Origin: Branchiostoma lanceolatum | Taxonomy: Eukaryota > Chordata > Leptocardii > Amphioxiformes > Branchiostomatidae | Reading direction: 5' to 3' | Assembly (NCBI RefSeq): GCF_035083965.1 | Contig: NC_089724.1 | Location: forward strand, 33,546,722-33,610,721 | DNA: 64,000 nucleotides | Shown here: one piece after another, positions 48,205 to 60,300 of the stretch | Layout: each line of letters opens with the position of its first letter | Position numbering within the stretch: the stretch's first letter is position 1 | Program-made: the position numbers and the translations under genes | Notes under the pieces: generated by a model | The model's input: only the letters and a program-made list of their open reading frames with translations | What the model was told of the DNA's origin: nothing | Databases searched by the model: none

Positions 48205-48662
48205 CACTGTACTGGTATTCCAGTGCTGAATCAACGGGCAAACTGGCCTCAGCACTGGATTTCTAGTGCTGAGGAAAGTTCAGCACTCGTTTTCCAGTGT
48301 CGAATGGCTGTGCTCCAGTGCTGAAGCTCTTTCATCGATCAGTACTGGGACTCCAGTGGAGCTCAGCACTTGGTTACCAGTGCTGAAAACGCGACGGAGC
48401 GGCGGTGGGTCATGTCATATGCCATTCAGCACTAGTTACCCAGGGCTGAAACCGCCGTCAGCCGAGTGCTGATGTACAAAAGCCACGCCTTCAGCACTGG
48501 ATTTACCTAGTATGCTCGGGGACAAGTCAGCACTGGAAAATGAGTGCTGACAAAACTCAGCACTAGAAAACGAGTGCTGAAAAAAACCTCAGCACTGGAA
48601 AACGAGTGCTAATGTGTTTTCAGCACTCAGTCTGGAACGTTTTTCCAACCAGTGCTGAGGGC
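48205..48662. repeat. Array of short CAGCACT / AGTGCTG palindromes
   Basis: About 20 half-sites of the form TCAGCACTNG or CNAGTGCTGA, mostly paired into palindromes separated by 8-20 bases, in about 460 bp. The phrase AAAGCCACGCCTTC occurs twice (about 48187 and 48479), suggesting a higher-order duplication. Confidence 0.8.
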
Positions 48663-48664
48663 GG

Positions 48665-51165
48665 TGTCAGGCGTAAGGAATACAGCAGGATCACTTACTT
48701 TCTTTACTTTTGTGATTCATTGAAAATAAACAATGACCACGTTGATGAATGTTAGACATCCAGGTAATGATATACGCTAAAACTAATTACTCAAGCAACT
48801 GTATAAGGTTTTGTAAGTGATTTGGGTGGCCCTTAAAATTCTGTTAATTTTGTTGCGTCATGAGGGTGTTTCTGTGCATGTGAATCGAATCAAATCAAGT
48901 GTTTTGAAGATAGTATTGGTAGGCAAATGAGTTCCCAGGTGTCTGTACATGTAACTTGTCCTCAAACAATTGCATCTTCCACGACGATACAGTCACCCTT
49001 AAACCGTTGGCCTACATGAATTCAGATCTTTGAAGTCGGTCACGTCGAGTTATATAGTCAGAGTAGCGTTAGAGCACTTTACCCCGGTAAGGCTGCACTA
49101 AGTAATTTGTATGGATGACGTCCTTTGGAGACCCTAAATCTAATGCGAGAGCGCGAAAAAAAAAACAAGAAGGGCCGAAAAAAACAAGATGCCTAGATTT
49201 GAAATATAATAGTCGACGACACATGTTAGGACACAAATTGAATGAGAGAACACAGTGTTACAACTAATGATTCTTTTATTCATCATGAAAGCAGCAATAA
49301 TTTGAATAAATCAGTTGAAGTTGAACACAAGTTGTTGTCCTGTCCTGTTTCTTTCCATATCCCATTGATTTTGCAGGCCTGTAGAAACATAGTATTTTAA
49401 AAAGGCAAAATTAGTTTCTGATTAACTCTTCGCATGCATGACTACATTTCTACTTATGCTTTAAAAATCCTAATGAATAATAGCAATTATTCAAAAGCCA
49501 AACAGGGACCAAAAATGATAGAAATTGAAAAAGCACATATTTCCCCAATAAGTATAAATAACCAGAAACGAATAAATGATCATTATCCATGCAGAATACA
49601 TGAATGCATTCATCTTACACTCCCCCTTCCCAGATTACAATTTTTGCGTTTCGGCGCCTTCGCGCCGGAACGCAATGTCCTGGCTTTTACCTTCGATGCA
49701 TGCATGCATGAAGGAGGCATGCTGTTTGGTTCAACACTGTGTCGCACACCAGAAGACCTTATATGGCAATACGTTCCCAAATCCTTGTATAGCCGTTGCC
49801 TTATATGTCAAGGGAGCACGAAAAGGCAGGCAGGCTACATTTGCATGACACACAGGAGGGCGACCGCATGTAACTGCTACAACTGTTCGGAAATATCATT
49901 GCATTGTGGTTTCGGACTTTGATATCCTGAAAAATGACCATATTACATCTATTCCACAAGATTGCAGAAGAAAAAAAATGATTTCGTCAAGAAAACGACC
50001 AAAAATCGGCATAAATGATACCATATAGTGAGGTTATAGCATTACGTACAGAGGGACGGGTTACGTACCGCAGCTTAGCCCATCTGGCAACGCGAAGCAC
50101 TTCGGACCCAGAAGATCCGGGTTCGTTTCCGTGCATGGATTTTTATTTTCTTTTTAGATATTGAATATCAAAAATATATATTGATATTATATTAATCTAT
50201 CAATATCATATTTATGAATATCATTTTTTCATTTTTTCATTAATAAATAAAGAAATATTTTATATTTGTTATTTTTAAATATTCATTTAATATATACAAG
50301 GCCTTTGTCTTATGAACAGGACTTCATAGATTCCAAACCCGGCATTCGAATTTTTTTGTTCATTGTAATGGAAAATACCGTGCAGCGGCTCCTATGCGCG
50401 GTAAGATGATTCTTGCAAAACACTCGCCACTAAACTTCTATCCCCGATGTAAACAGAGGCTCTTGATGTTGTTTGCAAAACAGCGATCCTTTGTTACAGT
50501 AGCAAATGCTCCATTGTTCAGTATCGACTTCATTCAGACAACACGGACGTGGAAAGTGGTGCCGCTCGGCACAAAACTATGGGAATTTTCATGAATTTTA
50601 GCAAAATTACCCAGGAAAAGAAGGAAGAAATGTTGTAAATGCGGAAACCAGAATAATACGGATGAGGTAGCTGTTGACTTGTTTGACATTTGGTAGTCAT
50701 TTTAGATAGAACCTTAGCTGTTATGAACTTCTATTTCACTTAATTACCATAGTGCTGATGATTCAATGGTGCTTTTTCAAATCTTATGTTTTATTGCGTG
50801 CCATGTACATAATTACATTGATAGCTTTTATAATGAGCCTATTGTACATTTTACAAATAAGTACAAGTTGTAGGCCAAGACCAGCTTTTTCAAAAGCACT
50901 TAAGTTAAGTGACGTAACTTCAAAATTGCTTTCCCCAATCTGCCTTTCTCTATTAAAACAGTACTCATTTCCCAAAATGACAATTTTCTTATAGACTGAA
51001 CAGCCCTTGAGTGACTTTTTCTGGCAGATTTTACTTCAAGTAAAGGGAAAAGACAATTCACACTCATAAACGTAGCCGAAACGCCAGCTTTTTTGAAAAG
51101 CTCTTGTTTCGCACATGGTACTTGATCCAAAACAGAAACAGACTAAAGAACGGAACTTTTCATAC
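48665..51165. other. AT-rich stretch without a supported gene
   Basis: Contains a tRNA-like block (50.07-50.13 kb). A 162-codon frame at 49434-49922 has no family signature and begins in low-complexity sequence, so it is not called. Confidence 0.35.
50068..50142 (+). repeat. tRNA-like pseudogene or SINE head
   Basis: TTAGCCCATCTGGCAACGCG resembles an A box and CCGGGTTCGTTTCCG a B box in roughly tRNA spacing, followed by a T-rich stretch. A clean acceptor stem is not apparent. Confidence 0.4.
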
Positions 51166-51326
51166 CTCAAAAACAGGCTTGGGCCTAGGAGCTTCATTTG
51201 TGGCAGCTGTCTTGTCGACCTCCATGCGTACGAAACACCCGAACTGATTGGTTGCCTGCCCCACCTGCAGGCCGGAGTAAACTTCGATGCCTCTCCCGAT
51301 CTTCTTGTCATTGCAGAAGAAATGCA
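51166..51326 (-). CDS. Unassigned internal coding exon
   Basis: Open minus-strand frame between an acceptor (AAGCTACAG, phase 1) and a donor (TTTGAG|GTATGA, phase 0), 53 full codons. It reads HFFCNDKKIGRGIEVYSGLQ, then VGQATNQFGCFVRMEVDKTA and NEAPRPKPVFE. The composition is protein-like and no stop occurs, but I do not recognise the domain and found no partner exon. A MITE half copy starts about 75 bases upstream. It could be an exon of a gene with long introns or a fragment of a mobile element. Confidence 0.45.
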
Positions 51327-51401
51327 CTGTAGCTTATCTTGACAAGACTTGCTTAAAATTGTACGGCCAAAACTCACTGTGTGGGTTATAGAGATAAAGA
51401 A

Positions 51402-51490
51402 ACCATGACAAAGTAGATAGCCCGACAAAAACGCCTAAAAACACGCAAAAAAACTGCCGGACCCACTCCTCTGCTTGGAGAGTAGTCTCC
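51402..51490. mobile_element. Half copy of the 25.5-kb MITE
   Basis: GACAAAAACGCCTAAAAACA and CTCCTCTGCTTGGAGAGTA match the right half of the 25542-25752 element. The left half is missing. Confidence 0.6.
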
Positions 51491-54437
51491 AACGGCAATT
51501 TGGCTGTTTCATTTGTTTTGATGTAGAATTACGCAACTTTTATGGCCGCAAATCCAATAAAGAAACGGTTCTTTTAGATGTTTTGCTTACACTTATTCGT
51601 AATTAGGCTCTAAAAATGTCGCAAAAATCCTACCCGGCGTACGGTATTTATGGCATAAATCAGCACTTATCGATCCGCAAAAGGCTCTCTCCGACCGCTC
51701 AGCCCCAGACCGCATCTCTAAGGACGAAAAATCGTACATGTAACGACAATCGCTCGGATGTCCAAACTTCCCTACCTAATCCTTGCAGTATTATATGTCT
51801 TGTATACAATTATTTTTTCGACCGTTTTTTTTCAGTCGACCAGTCGACTGTGCACTCGCAAGAATACATGGCAAGACACCTTCATACTACTGATTATTAA
51901 GATGACTTGGCAAACAAAGAAAAAATTGCTCCCCCCCCAAAAAAAAATATCTTAAATTACTTCCGTCTCTAGTCACTCCGTACCTAGCATCGCCTCAATA
52001 AAGACTGTCTTTGTGTGCTCTTTGATCTAAGCGCCACCTTCAGATTTGATTAGAAATGCAAATTATTTATCAAAGATCTTTAATCACCTGTTTGACGAGT
52101 CGGAAAATTTAATTGGGTGCACTTCACAAACATTTCGGTAAAGTAACATGCCCTGTGCATGTTGTTTTCATGTAAACCTGAACAGAATGCACGAAATATA
52201 TATTTTACGATACTAAACCTACTATTTGCGTAGCCTGGGAGAAAAGGGGTTACAAAGTACATGTATTGGTCCCGACATCTAGATGAAATATTTCATTGGG
52301 ACAAACTCCCAAAGAACATACATCCACATTTCACAAATATCTGTTAAGCCATGCATCTATACTTGTCAAAATTTGCACCCAGGATAAGAGTAAATAAATG
52401 AAATACTGCTGATAGTGCAGCTAGCGCACTAAAGAAGTCAGTCTAAAGCATGCTAGCAGGAATGGGGAAAGGATAACGCAATATTCTGAATAAAAGTTCC
52501 AAGCCAGGTCGGTCAAAACATAGCTTTTCCACCTGGGTAAGCAACAAGCGGTAACGCCAAAAGTAGCCGTGACTCAGAAAGGAAGGATAGTTTAAGTGAA
52601 GAGTCTTGAGATAAAGCAGAGCAAGAACTTTTAAAATGAGAGTTACAACAATGCGTAGTCAGTCACATATTTCATAATAACTGACTAGAAATGTGTAAAA
52701 TAACTTACAATTGTGAAGTGTGGGAATACTTCGGATCAACTTTAGTGTTTCTGGAGGTTTCCCTCTTTGTTTTTTGGTAGATTCGCCGGCCTGAGCTCAC
52801 GGAACTCAGACTGTGTTGTTTTCTTTTTTTATGGGGGGGGGGGGGGAGTTACAGTTCGCCAGCACATGGTTCAGAAGAATCTGACTACGGAATGCATATT
52901 GTTTGGTGATGCAGACGGGTTACCCTACTTGTAAGGCTTATATGTATACGATTTTTGGGGAGAAGCAGGGCCGGGCAAGCAGATTAATCAATTGATACAA
53001 AGCAGAGCCCATAGTATGGTCTTGCGTTTGACACTGTCCCTTACAATATAACTCGCATATCTGTTGTATCTGATATTTTTCCTGTTCTTTTTCGGACCAA
53101 TCGCCAAGTGCTGATTTTTAAGGAACATTTTTCATTTCTATTAATTCCGTTGACTATTAAGATGGCTTGGCAAACGAAAGAATATACGTTAGACTATACG
53201 CTTTACGTGAATTTCACTGAATACGCTTTACGGAAAAGTTTCGCCTCCTCCCACTACTTGCATTACCTTCCAAATCTTTAGCACCTTGCCGCCGGGAAAA
53301 GATCATGCAGACCTTCAGTTCAAATAAAGACCATTTAAAAGGAGTGAATACCGCTAGTTTAGTTTATCTTGCGTCTAGCTTTACACATCTGGTCGATTAA
53401 GATATACAATGCCACGGAGGCTCTGAAATATGGGAACACCGGCGTCTACAATGTACTTCGACGTCTGGAACCAAGCCTCATGGGGGTCTCTCAGTTGGGC
53501 GGGCGGCTAGAAGCGCGATTAAGTCAGGTTAGGGGCACATCTAAGTTGGGATTGAAGATCTAGCTTTCTGTACTCCTAACGGCACTGTATCAGCAATACA
53601 TATTTAGTCAAGGACATTATACACAGATAAAGCGTCTACCTGCTGTATTTCAATTATCCATATAAACGTTAAAAAAAGGTATCGAGGTATGCTGTCTACA
53701 AAAAAAAAATATCCACAAACACTGTGAATCACAAAGGTCCCCGAAAACCTAAACTTCATGTCGAAAGTCCTGAACCAAATGTGCTAGGAAATTGCAGTAA
53801 ATGTCAACATTAATATCATATCTAGAATATGTCACGTTGTACGGCCACAATTAATGCATTATTATTAGGTGCCAAAAATATCGCATCGGGTGCCTTTAGC
53901 GCAATAAAATATATAGAAACATACAGACAACTTTCGCAACAGTGTAGAAGCAACATGCCAAACTTTTTTTGAAAAAACTATCACATCCACAATTTCATTC
54001 CTCTGATCTGTCTGAAATCAAAGGGGCACGAAGGGATATGCCGGTCAGAATTATTTGGACGTGGAGCTCCCTCTACTCCCTCCGAATAATCAGGAAACAT
54101 CAGAAAAGAGATAAAGATTAATAGTTATTTCATATCGTATTATCTCAATCCCGCTTTACAGCTTTGAGTCGTGGATCATGCGTACTGCACAGCCTAGGAA
54201 ACTGACATGACATGTATAGCAACCTCTGGTGAAAACACAATAAACACAATAAACAAACAAGCAAATGTGATCAAATTTATATGGAAAGGACTTGATTTAT
54301 TATATGGTTCATTGGTGGTCAAACTTTATATGTGCCCCAGTTCTTTAAAGACTATATGACGATGATGTGCCTTTAACCTATTTGGATGCAAAGCTTACAT
54401 GAGATATGTCGTTCTTTGTCACTTTCAGAAAAGAAGA
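51491..54437. other. Interval upstream of the LRR gene
   Basis: Contains a G-run of about 14 near 52841-52856 and otherwise AT-rich sequence. The 5'UTR exon of the LRR gene should lie here, because its start codon sits just after an acceptor (CACTTTCAG) at 54428. Confidence 0.35.
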
Positions 54438-57050
54438 ATGGACACGGACAACCAAACATGGGAAGAATTTGTTGTCTCATACTTCTCTGGTAAGCCCAAA
54501 GACTTTTTTAATATAGATTTAATGCATTTCCTTTTCTAGTGCATACATGTATGTACAAGGGACGTCCTTGATAGAAATCTAAACGTCGTCTACTTACGAC
54601 TGTATTAAACAAGTACAGGGCGTTGGAAACTTGGAATTGAAGCATTCATTTTACATCATTCTTGATCATAAGTACAGAGTATCAACATTCGATTTGATAT
54701 TGATATTATGGATAAATAGAATGTTTTTGTCCTTAACACATTTTAGACAACGATGACGATGACGCGAGACAAATCATCCACCAGTGCAGTACCAGCCCAA
54801 TCACTAGGTGTCTCCTTCAAAACAAAGTCTTCTGGGGACCACTCTGTGAATTCCGACACATCTGCCAACCTCCCACCATCACTTCATTTGTAAAATATTG
54901 TATAGACTTTGGCCCGGAATACATGTTTTCCTTAGAAATCGATAGAAAGGACTTCTACGAATTTCTGGCCACAGCTCTGGCGTCACTTCCTGGAATCGCC
55001 GACGTCATTTCCTATTGTGACCTTCAATATGGCGCCCAAATTTCCGAGGAAGAATGCAAAGGAGAATCCCCTGAACATCATATATTGAACATGGACGACG
55101 AACACTTGACGGACTGTGAAATCAAAGCGTTTTGTCAACTATTTCCGTACATGAAACACTTGAAAACATTGGTGCTGTCTTGCAGCGACTTCTCGCCAGA
55201 GGGCGCTTTACACTTGGCCCGAAACCTTGCGTTTCTCACAAGTTTGGAAGAACTAGATCTGACGGAAAATAAGATCGGAGATGACGGTTTCGCTAATATC
55301 ATTCCGCATATTCGCCACATCTATAACTTCGAAGTAGCAGATAGTGTTGTGAGTTTGAATCCAGGGCTTCAGCTTAGTAGTCAAAATGCGTGTATTCCAA
55401 GCTTCTCTCTCAAGTTGAACTGCACCAGGTTGTCTGACGTCGGAATGGCCGAGCTGACGGTACATGCGCGCTCCTTGCGACATGTGACGGAACTGGATCT
55501 GGGTAGAAACAGAATCGGTGACGATGGCGCAGCCGCGTTGGCAAACAGTTTCTGCCACCTGTCTCGACTGAGAGTTCTGATACTGTACATTAACAACATC
55601 AGTAGTAACGGTGCCGTCGCGCTTTCAATGGGCTTGAGGTACCAAAAAAAGTCTCACAAAATCCACGCGTTCTAAATTTGTAATTGTATAAACCATAGCC
55701 TCTGTAATGTTTAACCAATTAGTTATTGCATGCTTATCAAAAGTAGTAGGCACACTAGTATCCCTTAGCAAACACACTGTTACTTTCTTCATTACCTTCA
55801 TGCCAGCGTAGGTATTGTTTTTGGTCTATGTGTTGGTTTGTTTTGGTGTGTGTCCGCAGTTAGGTTTTTTTTAAAGCTGTTAATCTAGTAGATAAGTATC
55901 AACTAAGCAAACCTGTTGGGTGTTACCTCTACAGATTTTTGCAGTATCTACGGGTTCTTAGTCTCGGAGCCAACAATATTGGTCACAGAGGAGTGACAGA
56001 GCTGGCTCGTCAGTTTGTACATATCTATAATCTAGAGGTTTTGAAGTTGGGCCACACAGGGATGACGCACAAAGGTATCACAGCATTCATTGAATGATTC
56101 GTATTTTTATGTTTCAAACCTGTAGTTATCTGCTAATTTGTTCTAGTTATTTGGTACCATGGTTTCTTTTCGTACATATGCCGATACAAAAGAATTGAAC
56201 CTATATATTTAGGACCACCCGCAAGCCTTCATCAAGCAATTAATTCACCCCTTCTGTAGCGTCAACTAAATATGCAAATTACGGACACGTGACTCAATGA
56301 GCAGTGTAGCAGGTAGTTTGTGGCGCCCTCCGTCTATTTTCAGAGACTTTTGTAGGCCCCTGACGTATGTTGCTTCTTTTACGCTTACGGCTTACAAATA
56401 TGTAATATTTTTTTGCCCAAGGTGAATTTCTCCTCCAATTTCAATTGAATATTTCAAAATCTATTCCAAAACCAGTGTATTTATTATGTTTTATATCAGG
56501 TGTAATCGCCATTGCTGCGCAAGTTCACCACATACCTCGCTTAAAACAGCTCGACCTCGGGAAGAACAGGATCGGTGACATCGGTGTCAGAGCTTTGACC
56601 GAGGTCTTCCCGAGCCTCAGACACCTTCAAGACCTCTTTCTATGGGACTGCGGCATCACCTCCTCTGGCGCAGAAGACATCACGAATCGTATGCCGCATC
56701 TTCGACAACTCCGAGAGCTCCAACTTGCACACAACGATATCACATTGGACAGTCTGCAACTGTTAGTGTCAGGGTTTCTCTCTACTCCCTGGCTTTCCAA
56801 AGTTGATCTGCGCGGGGTTCGAGCGTCCGAACTTGGCACACAAGCAGAAGGGATGTTTCACAGCTTTGTAGAGAGTTTAGAGGGATCAGTGGGCTTGTAC
56901 AGTTGGTATGGACGTCATGAGGACGAGTTGAGGTGGGGAACTGAAGATGAGGACTCAAACTACAGGAGATATCGTTTAGGGAGTGGAAACAACACGAAGA
57001 TTGTTACTGATAGACTGAGTATTTTGTTCAGCGCACGACTGGAGGATTAG
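54438..57050 (+). CDS. Leucine-rich repeat protein, RNase-inhibitor type, 4 coding exons
   Basis: Exons 54438-54489, 54747-55638, 55935-56074 and 56500-57050 join in phase (1, 2, 1) to 1635 nt: 544 codons plus stop. The ATG follows an acceptor, so a 5'UTR exon exists. Residues 1-150 form a helical, Cys-containing region (FVKYCIDFGPEYMFSLEID) with no NACHT Walker motif. From about residue 153 come roughly nine ribonuclease-inhibitor-type LRRs of 26-29 residues: LEELDLTENKIGDDGF, VTELDLGRNRIGDDGA, LRVLSLGANNIGHRGV, LKQLDLGKNRIGDIGV and others. This solenoid resembles the LRR block of NLR receptors, and the N-terminal part may be a leftover of the region after a NACHT module. There is no signal peptide, so it is probably cytosolic. 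A ligand-sensing or adaptor role in innate immunity is inferred from the family. AATAAA follows at 57311. Confidence 0.85.
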
Positions 57051-57121
57051 TTACTTTAGTTAGTTTGTTTGTTTGTTTCATCCCAAGAGAGTGCAATATT
57101 GGTTCTAGTGTGACTGTATGC

Positions 57122-57123
<2 letters not shown>

Positions 57124-57187
<64 letters not shown>
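57124..57187. repeat. TG dinucleotide microsatellite in the LRR gene 3'UTR
   Basis: About 31 uninterrupted GT units between the stop codon (57050) and the poly(A) signal (57311), therefore probably transcribed. Confidence 0.9.
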
Positions 57188-57190
<3 letters not shown>

Positions 57191-57310
57191 CCGTAAGAAA
57201 AAAAATCGATGCATGTTTCGAAGATGCAAATATGTATCATATTAAGATAGAAAAGTGACATGTTTTCTACACTATTCACATGAGCACAACCTACAAACAG
57301 GTCTATTCGG

Positions 57311-57316
57311 AATAAA
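57311..57316 (+). terminator. Poly(A) signal AATAAA of the LRR gene
   Basis: Canonical hexamer 261 bases after the stop codon, followed by GT/T-rich sequence (TTGTTGGTTTTGTATGG) that fits a downstream element. Confidence 0.6.
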
Positions 57317-57329
57317 GAATCTGGTGCCA

Positions 57330-60300
57330 ATTGTTGGTTTTGTATGGCTCCTTTTTTCTTAGCCATTCGACCTACAAGTTGCACAGATACCTTCAACATA
57401 TTTTATGAATTTTATATGGCATTTTTCGACTCTACCTTTACCTTGTTACGATCTTCATCCATACAGCGGTCCTCTCTTTACATTTTGTAACGATACATTA
57501 TGGCATTCGAGAAGTTGTTATTGCGTTCTTCGAATTTTCAGTGGTGATACTAGAACTTAGTTCGCAAAATCGTGCCGTACAATGATCCCCTTAGTTTTCG
57601 GAGCCTACAAAAACTCCAACCACGACTTTCAGTGAGTTCTCACATCACAACAACATCGTATTTTTGCATCATGGACGTCGCTCTACATTGTGATAGTGTT
57701 GATTTAACTATTCATGTATAGAAATGACTAAAAAGATTGACTTTCACAATCCGATTTTCGGGCCCTTCTATTGCTTGGGTTGCCTTTAAACTGCGCAAAA
57801 CGGCATGGATGGTGAATTACATTATCAGTCAGAGGTAATTTTAGTATAAATGCATGCTCGGAAGGAGTGAAACAGGCGGGGAGAAAAGTTACAGACGATA
57901 CATTGTTCTTATATGACCTGGTGTCCTTTCCAATTGGTTACACATTTGGACCCGTCCTATCATTTTTTAGGTTGGAGAAGTGCCAGTTGTTTTGAAAACG
58001 TTCATGCGCTATTAAATCTCGACAAAAGTGCTGTTCAGATGTGAGCAGTGACCCACAAATTGCATGTAATCTACGAACGCCGAGGTGCTCGCCTGCGATA
58101 ATTACATTAACGACCTTGGGCCCGGCAAATCAGTGAGTGTGTTGTTCATTTCGGAACAATTTTGGGGGGATGGAGCACTTTGCGTACAGCAGCTTGTGTT
58201 TGTGAAAATGAAAACATGCGTTGTACAAACTAACTTAATAACATCATTTACCCATAGGCCAGGGGGGCTGACGGAAATGTTGATTACTAATATGATAATA
58301 TTAGTTAATTGTCAATCCAAAACGAGTCACTTAGATGCGTCTCAAATATCAAAGTTGACAAATCTAAAGCTGTTTTGTAGCAAGGTTTTCTTATATTAAA
58401 TTCCATCACACGTTTCTCTCGAAATATCATAACACGTGCTTTGTCGACTTTAAGTAGTTTTGCAGGAAAGATCTCTTTTATTTTGAATGATCTTGTCTGA
58501 CCCTTGTCAAACAACCTGGGATTTATGCAATAGCGCCTCCTATGCTGATATCAGAGAATTGCATTTACCCAAAGCGTAAACACTTTGGGTATTAAATATT
58601 AGCTCGCAGCAAGTCAATATTATGGATCACATCAACTGCAGACTACAAATAAAAGCACGCGGGTGAAAAAAACATGTTGTAAGTTGAAAATTATCTACAT
58701 TTTCAAATTCAAAGACTACAAAGTAAAAAAAGAAGAATTAAAAGATAAAACATATTCATTAAAACAGTTAAAAACACTGGTATCAACAGAAATCTAATTG
58801 TAGACAGAATAAATATAAGTATTATGTATGCAATATTAAAATTTCTATAACAAGAAAACAAGGACGCAGAGACAAGGTTTCCCGTACACTGGGCACGGGA
58901 GTCTCCTGAGGCAGACTGACTGTGATGACATGATTACTCTGCTCACTTCGTCACAATGATGCTCCTACCTCTATTGCTTTCCTAAATGGAACTGCTTGGA
59001 CGTCACTGAGGCCATATTTATTTTTTTAATATTTTTTTACACCAATATCCTAAGTGCAGTTCGTGCTAAAGGATGTTTTGACATCGACACATTCCCTGCC
59101 TATCGACCGTCAGAGACCCGATATATCATTCAGTGGCAAATACAAGGCACAATATATTGTTTTAACAACTCTAGTAGGGATCTTCTATTCGTGGTAATCT
59201 ATAACAAAACAGCATTTGAAGCCAACTCACCTGACCTCACATATCTCTTGACTTAGTGGGGTCTGCAAGGAGTCACGGACGTGTGTGTGCGTGTGAGTTA
59301 GTTAGTGCGCGCGCGTGTGTTTGTGCATTTGTGCGTCTGTGTGTATTTATGTGTGGGAATGTGTTTGTGTATGTGTGTGGGTGCGTGTGTGTCTTGGTAG
59401 ATTCGTCGTACAAAATTCAGCTGTCTAAGATGTCAAGAAAAAAATATGTCTATACATCCCCGCCTGCCTTATAGAATTGATGCTGTTGTCTCGCTTTGCT
59501 GTATGCTATCTTTCACGTAGACACGGGGACCTTGCAGTTCTTTGTAAACATCCAATACATAACAGACCTTATTTCTCACGTTGGGACTGCATTTTTTTTA
59601 CATTGCAGCAGCGACACCTAGCAGTCGCTTGAAGAAGAACCGTTCAGTATTGCCCAAAGGAAGGTGACAGACTGTTATCGAAATTTCAGTAGATGAGTGT
59701 ATTCTGGTTGGACCTTTGCCCTGCACGTACAGTGATCTACCAACCCAATAAAACGATTAAAGAGTTCAGCCCTCAAAACCCTTAAACTTTGTGTGATTAA
59801 AATGACAGACCGGGTTACAAACGGAACCATTATATTTTGTTCAGTAATATATTCTTTCGGTGATTACATGCATGGCTTCATCAATGCTAGAGGGATATTT
59901 TGACTTCTTTCAGTGTAAACAATCCATTTAAATTTTCCCAAAAAAAATCAATATAAAGGCAAACCGCATAATATGGACGTGATTATGCCGTTAATAATAC
60001 ACATTGAGGACTGTAAAAATCTTCTGTTAACCCTCATCCGGCCGTATGGGGTCCGTTTGGACCCCAGGCGTGCATACATGTGTGCCATATCAATATTTTA
60101 ATGGGAGAAAAAATTTCATTCTAGAAGTTTGTTTGTGTAACGTGTCTTACAACTTCTGAGAATTCCTTTTACCGGGATCGGCTCATGTTTGTAGGAGTTA
60201 AATCCTAGAGTTTGCGTGTTGTGCGCTGGACCCCCGATGGTTATGCATTGTTTATTACGTGATATGAACGAAATTCCGCTCCAATAACAAAAAAATTGAT

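Noticed and set aside
49434-49922. Plus-strand frame of 162 codons
   Set aside because: No signature, no splice sites, and it starts in AT-rich low-complexity sequence; probably chance.
57028-57399. Minus-strand frame with a His-Thr repeat
   Set aside because: It is antisense to the LRR gene 3'UTR and produced by the TG microsatellite.
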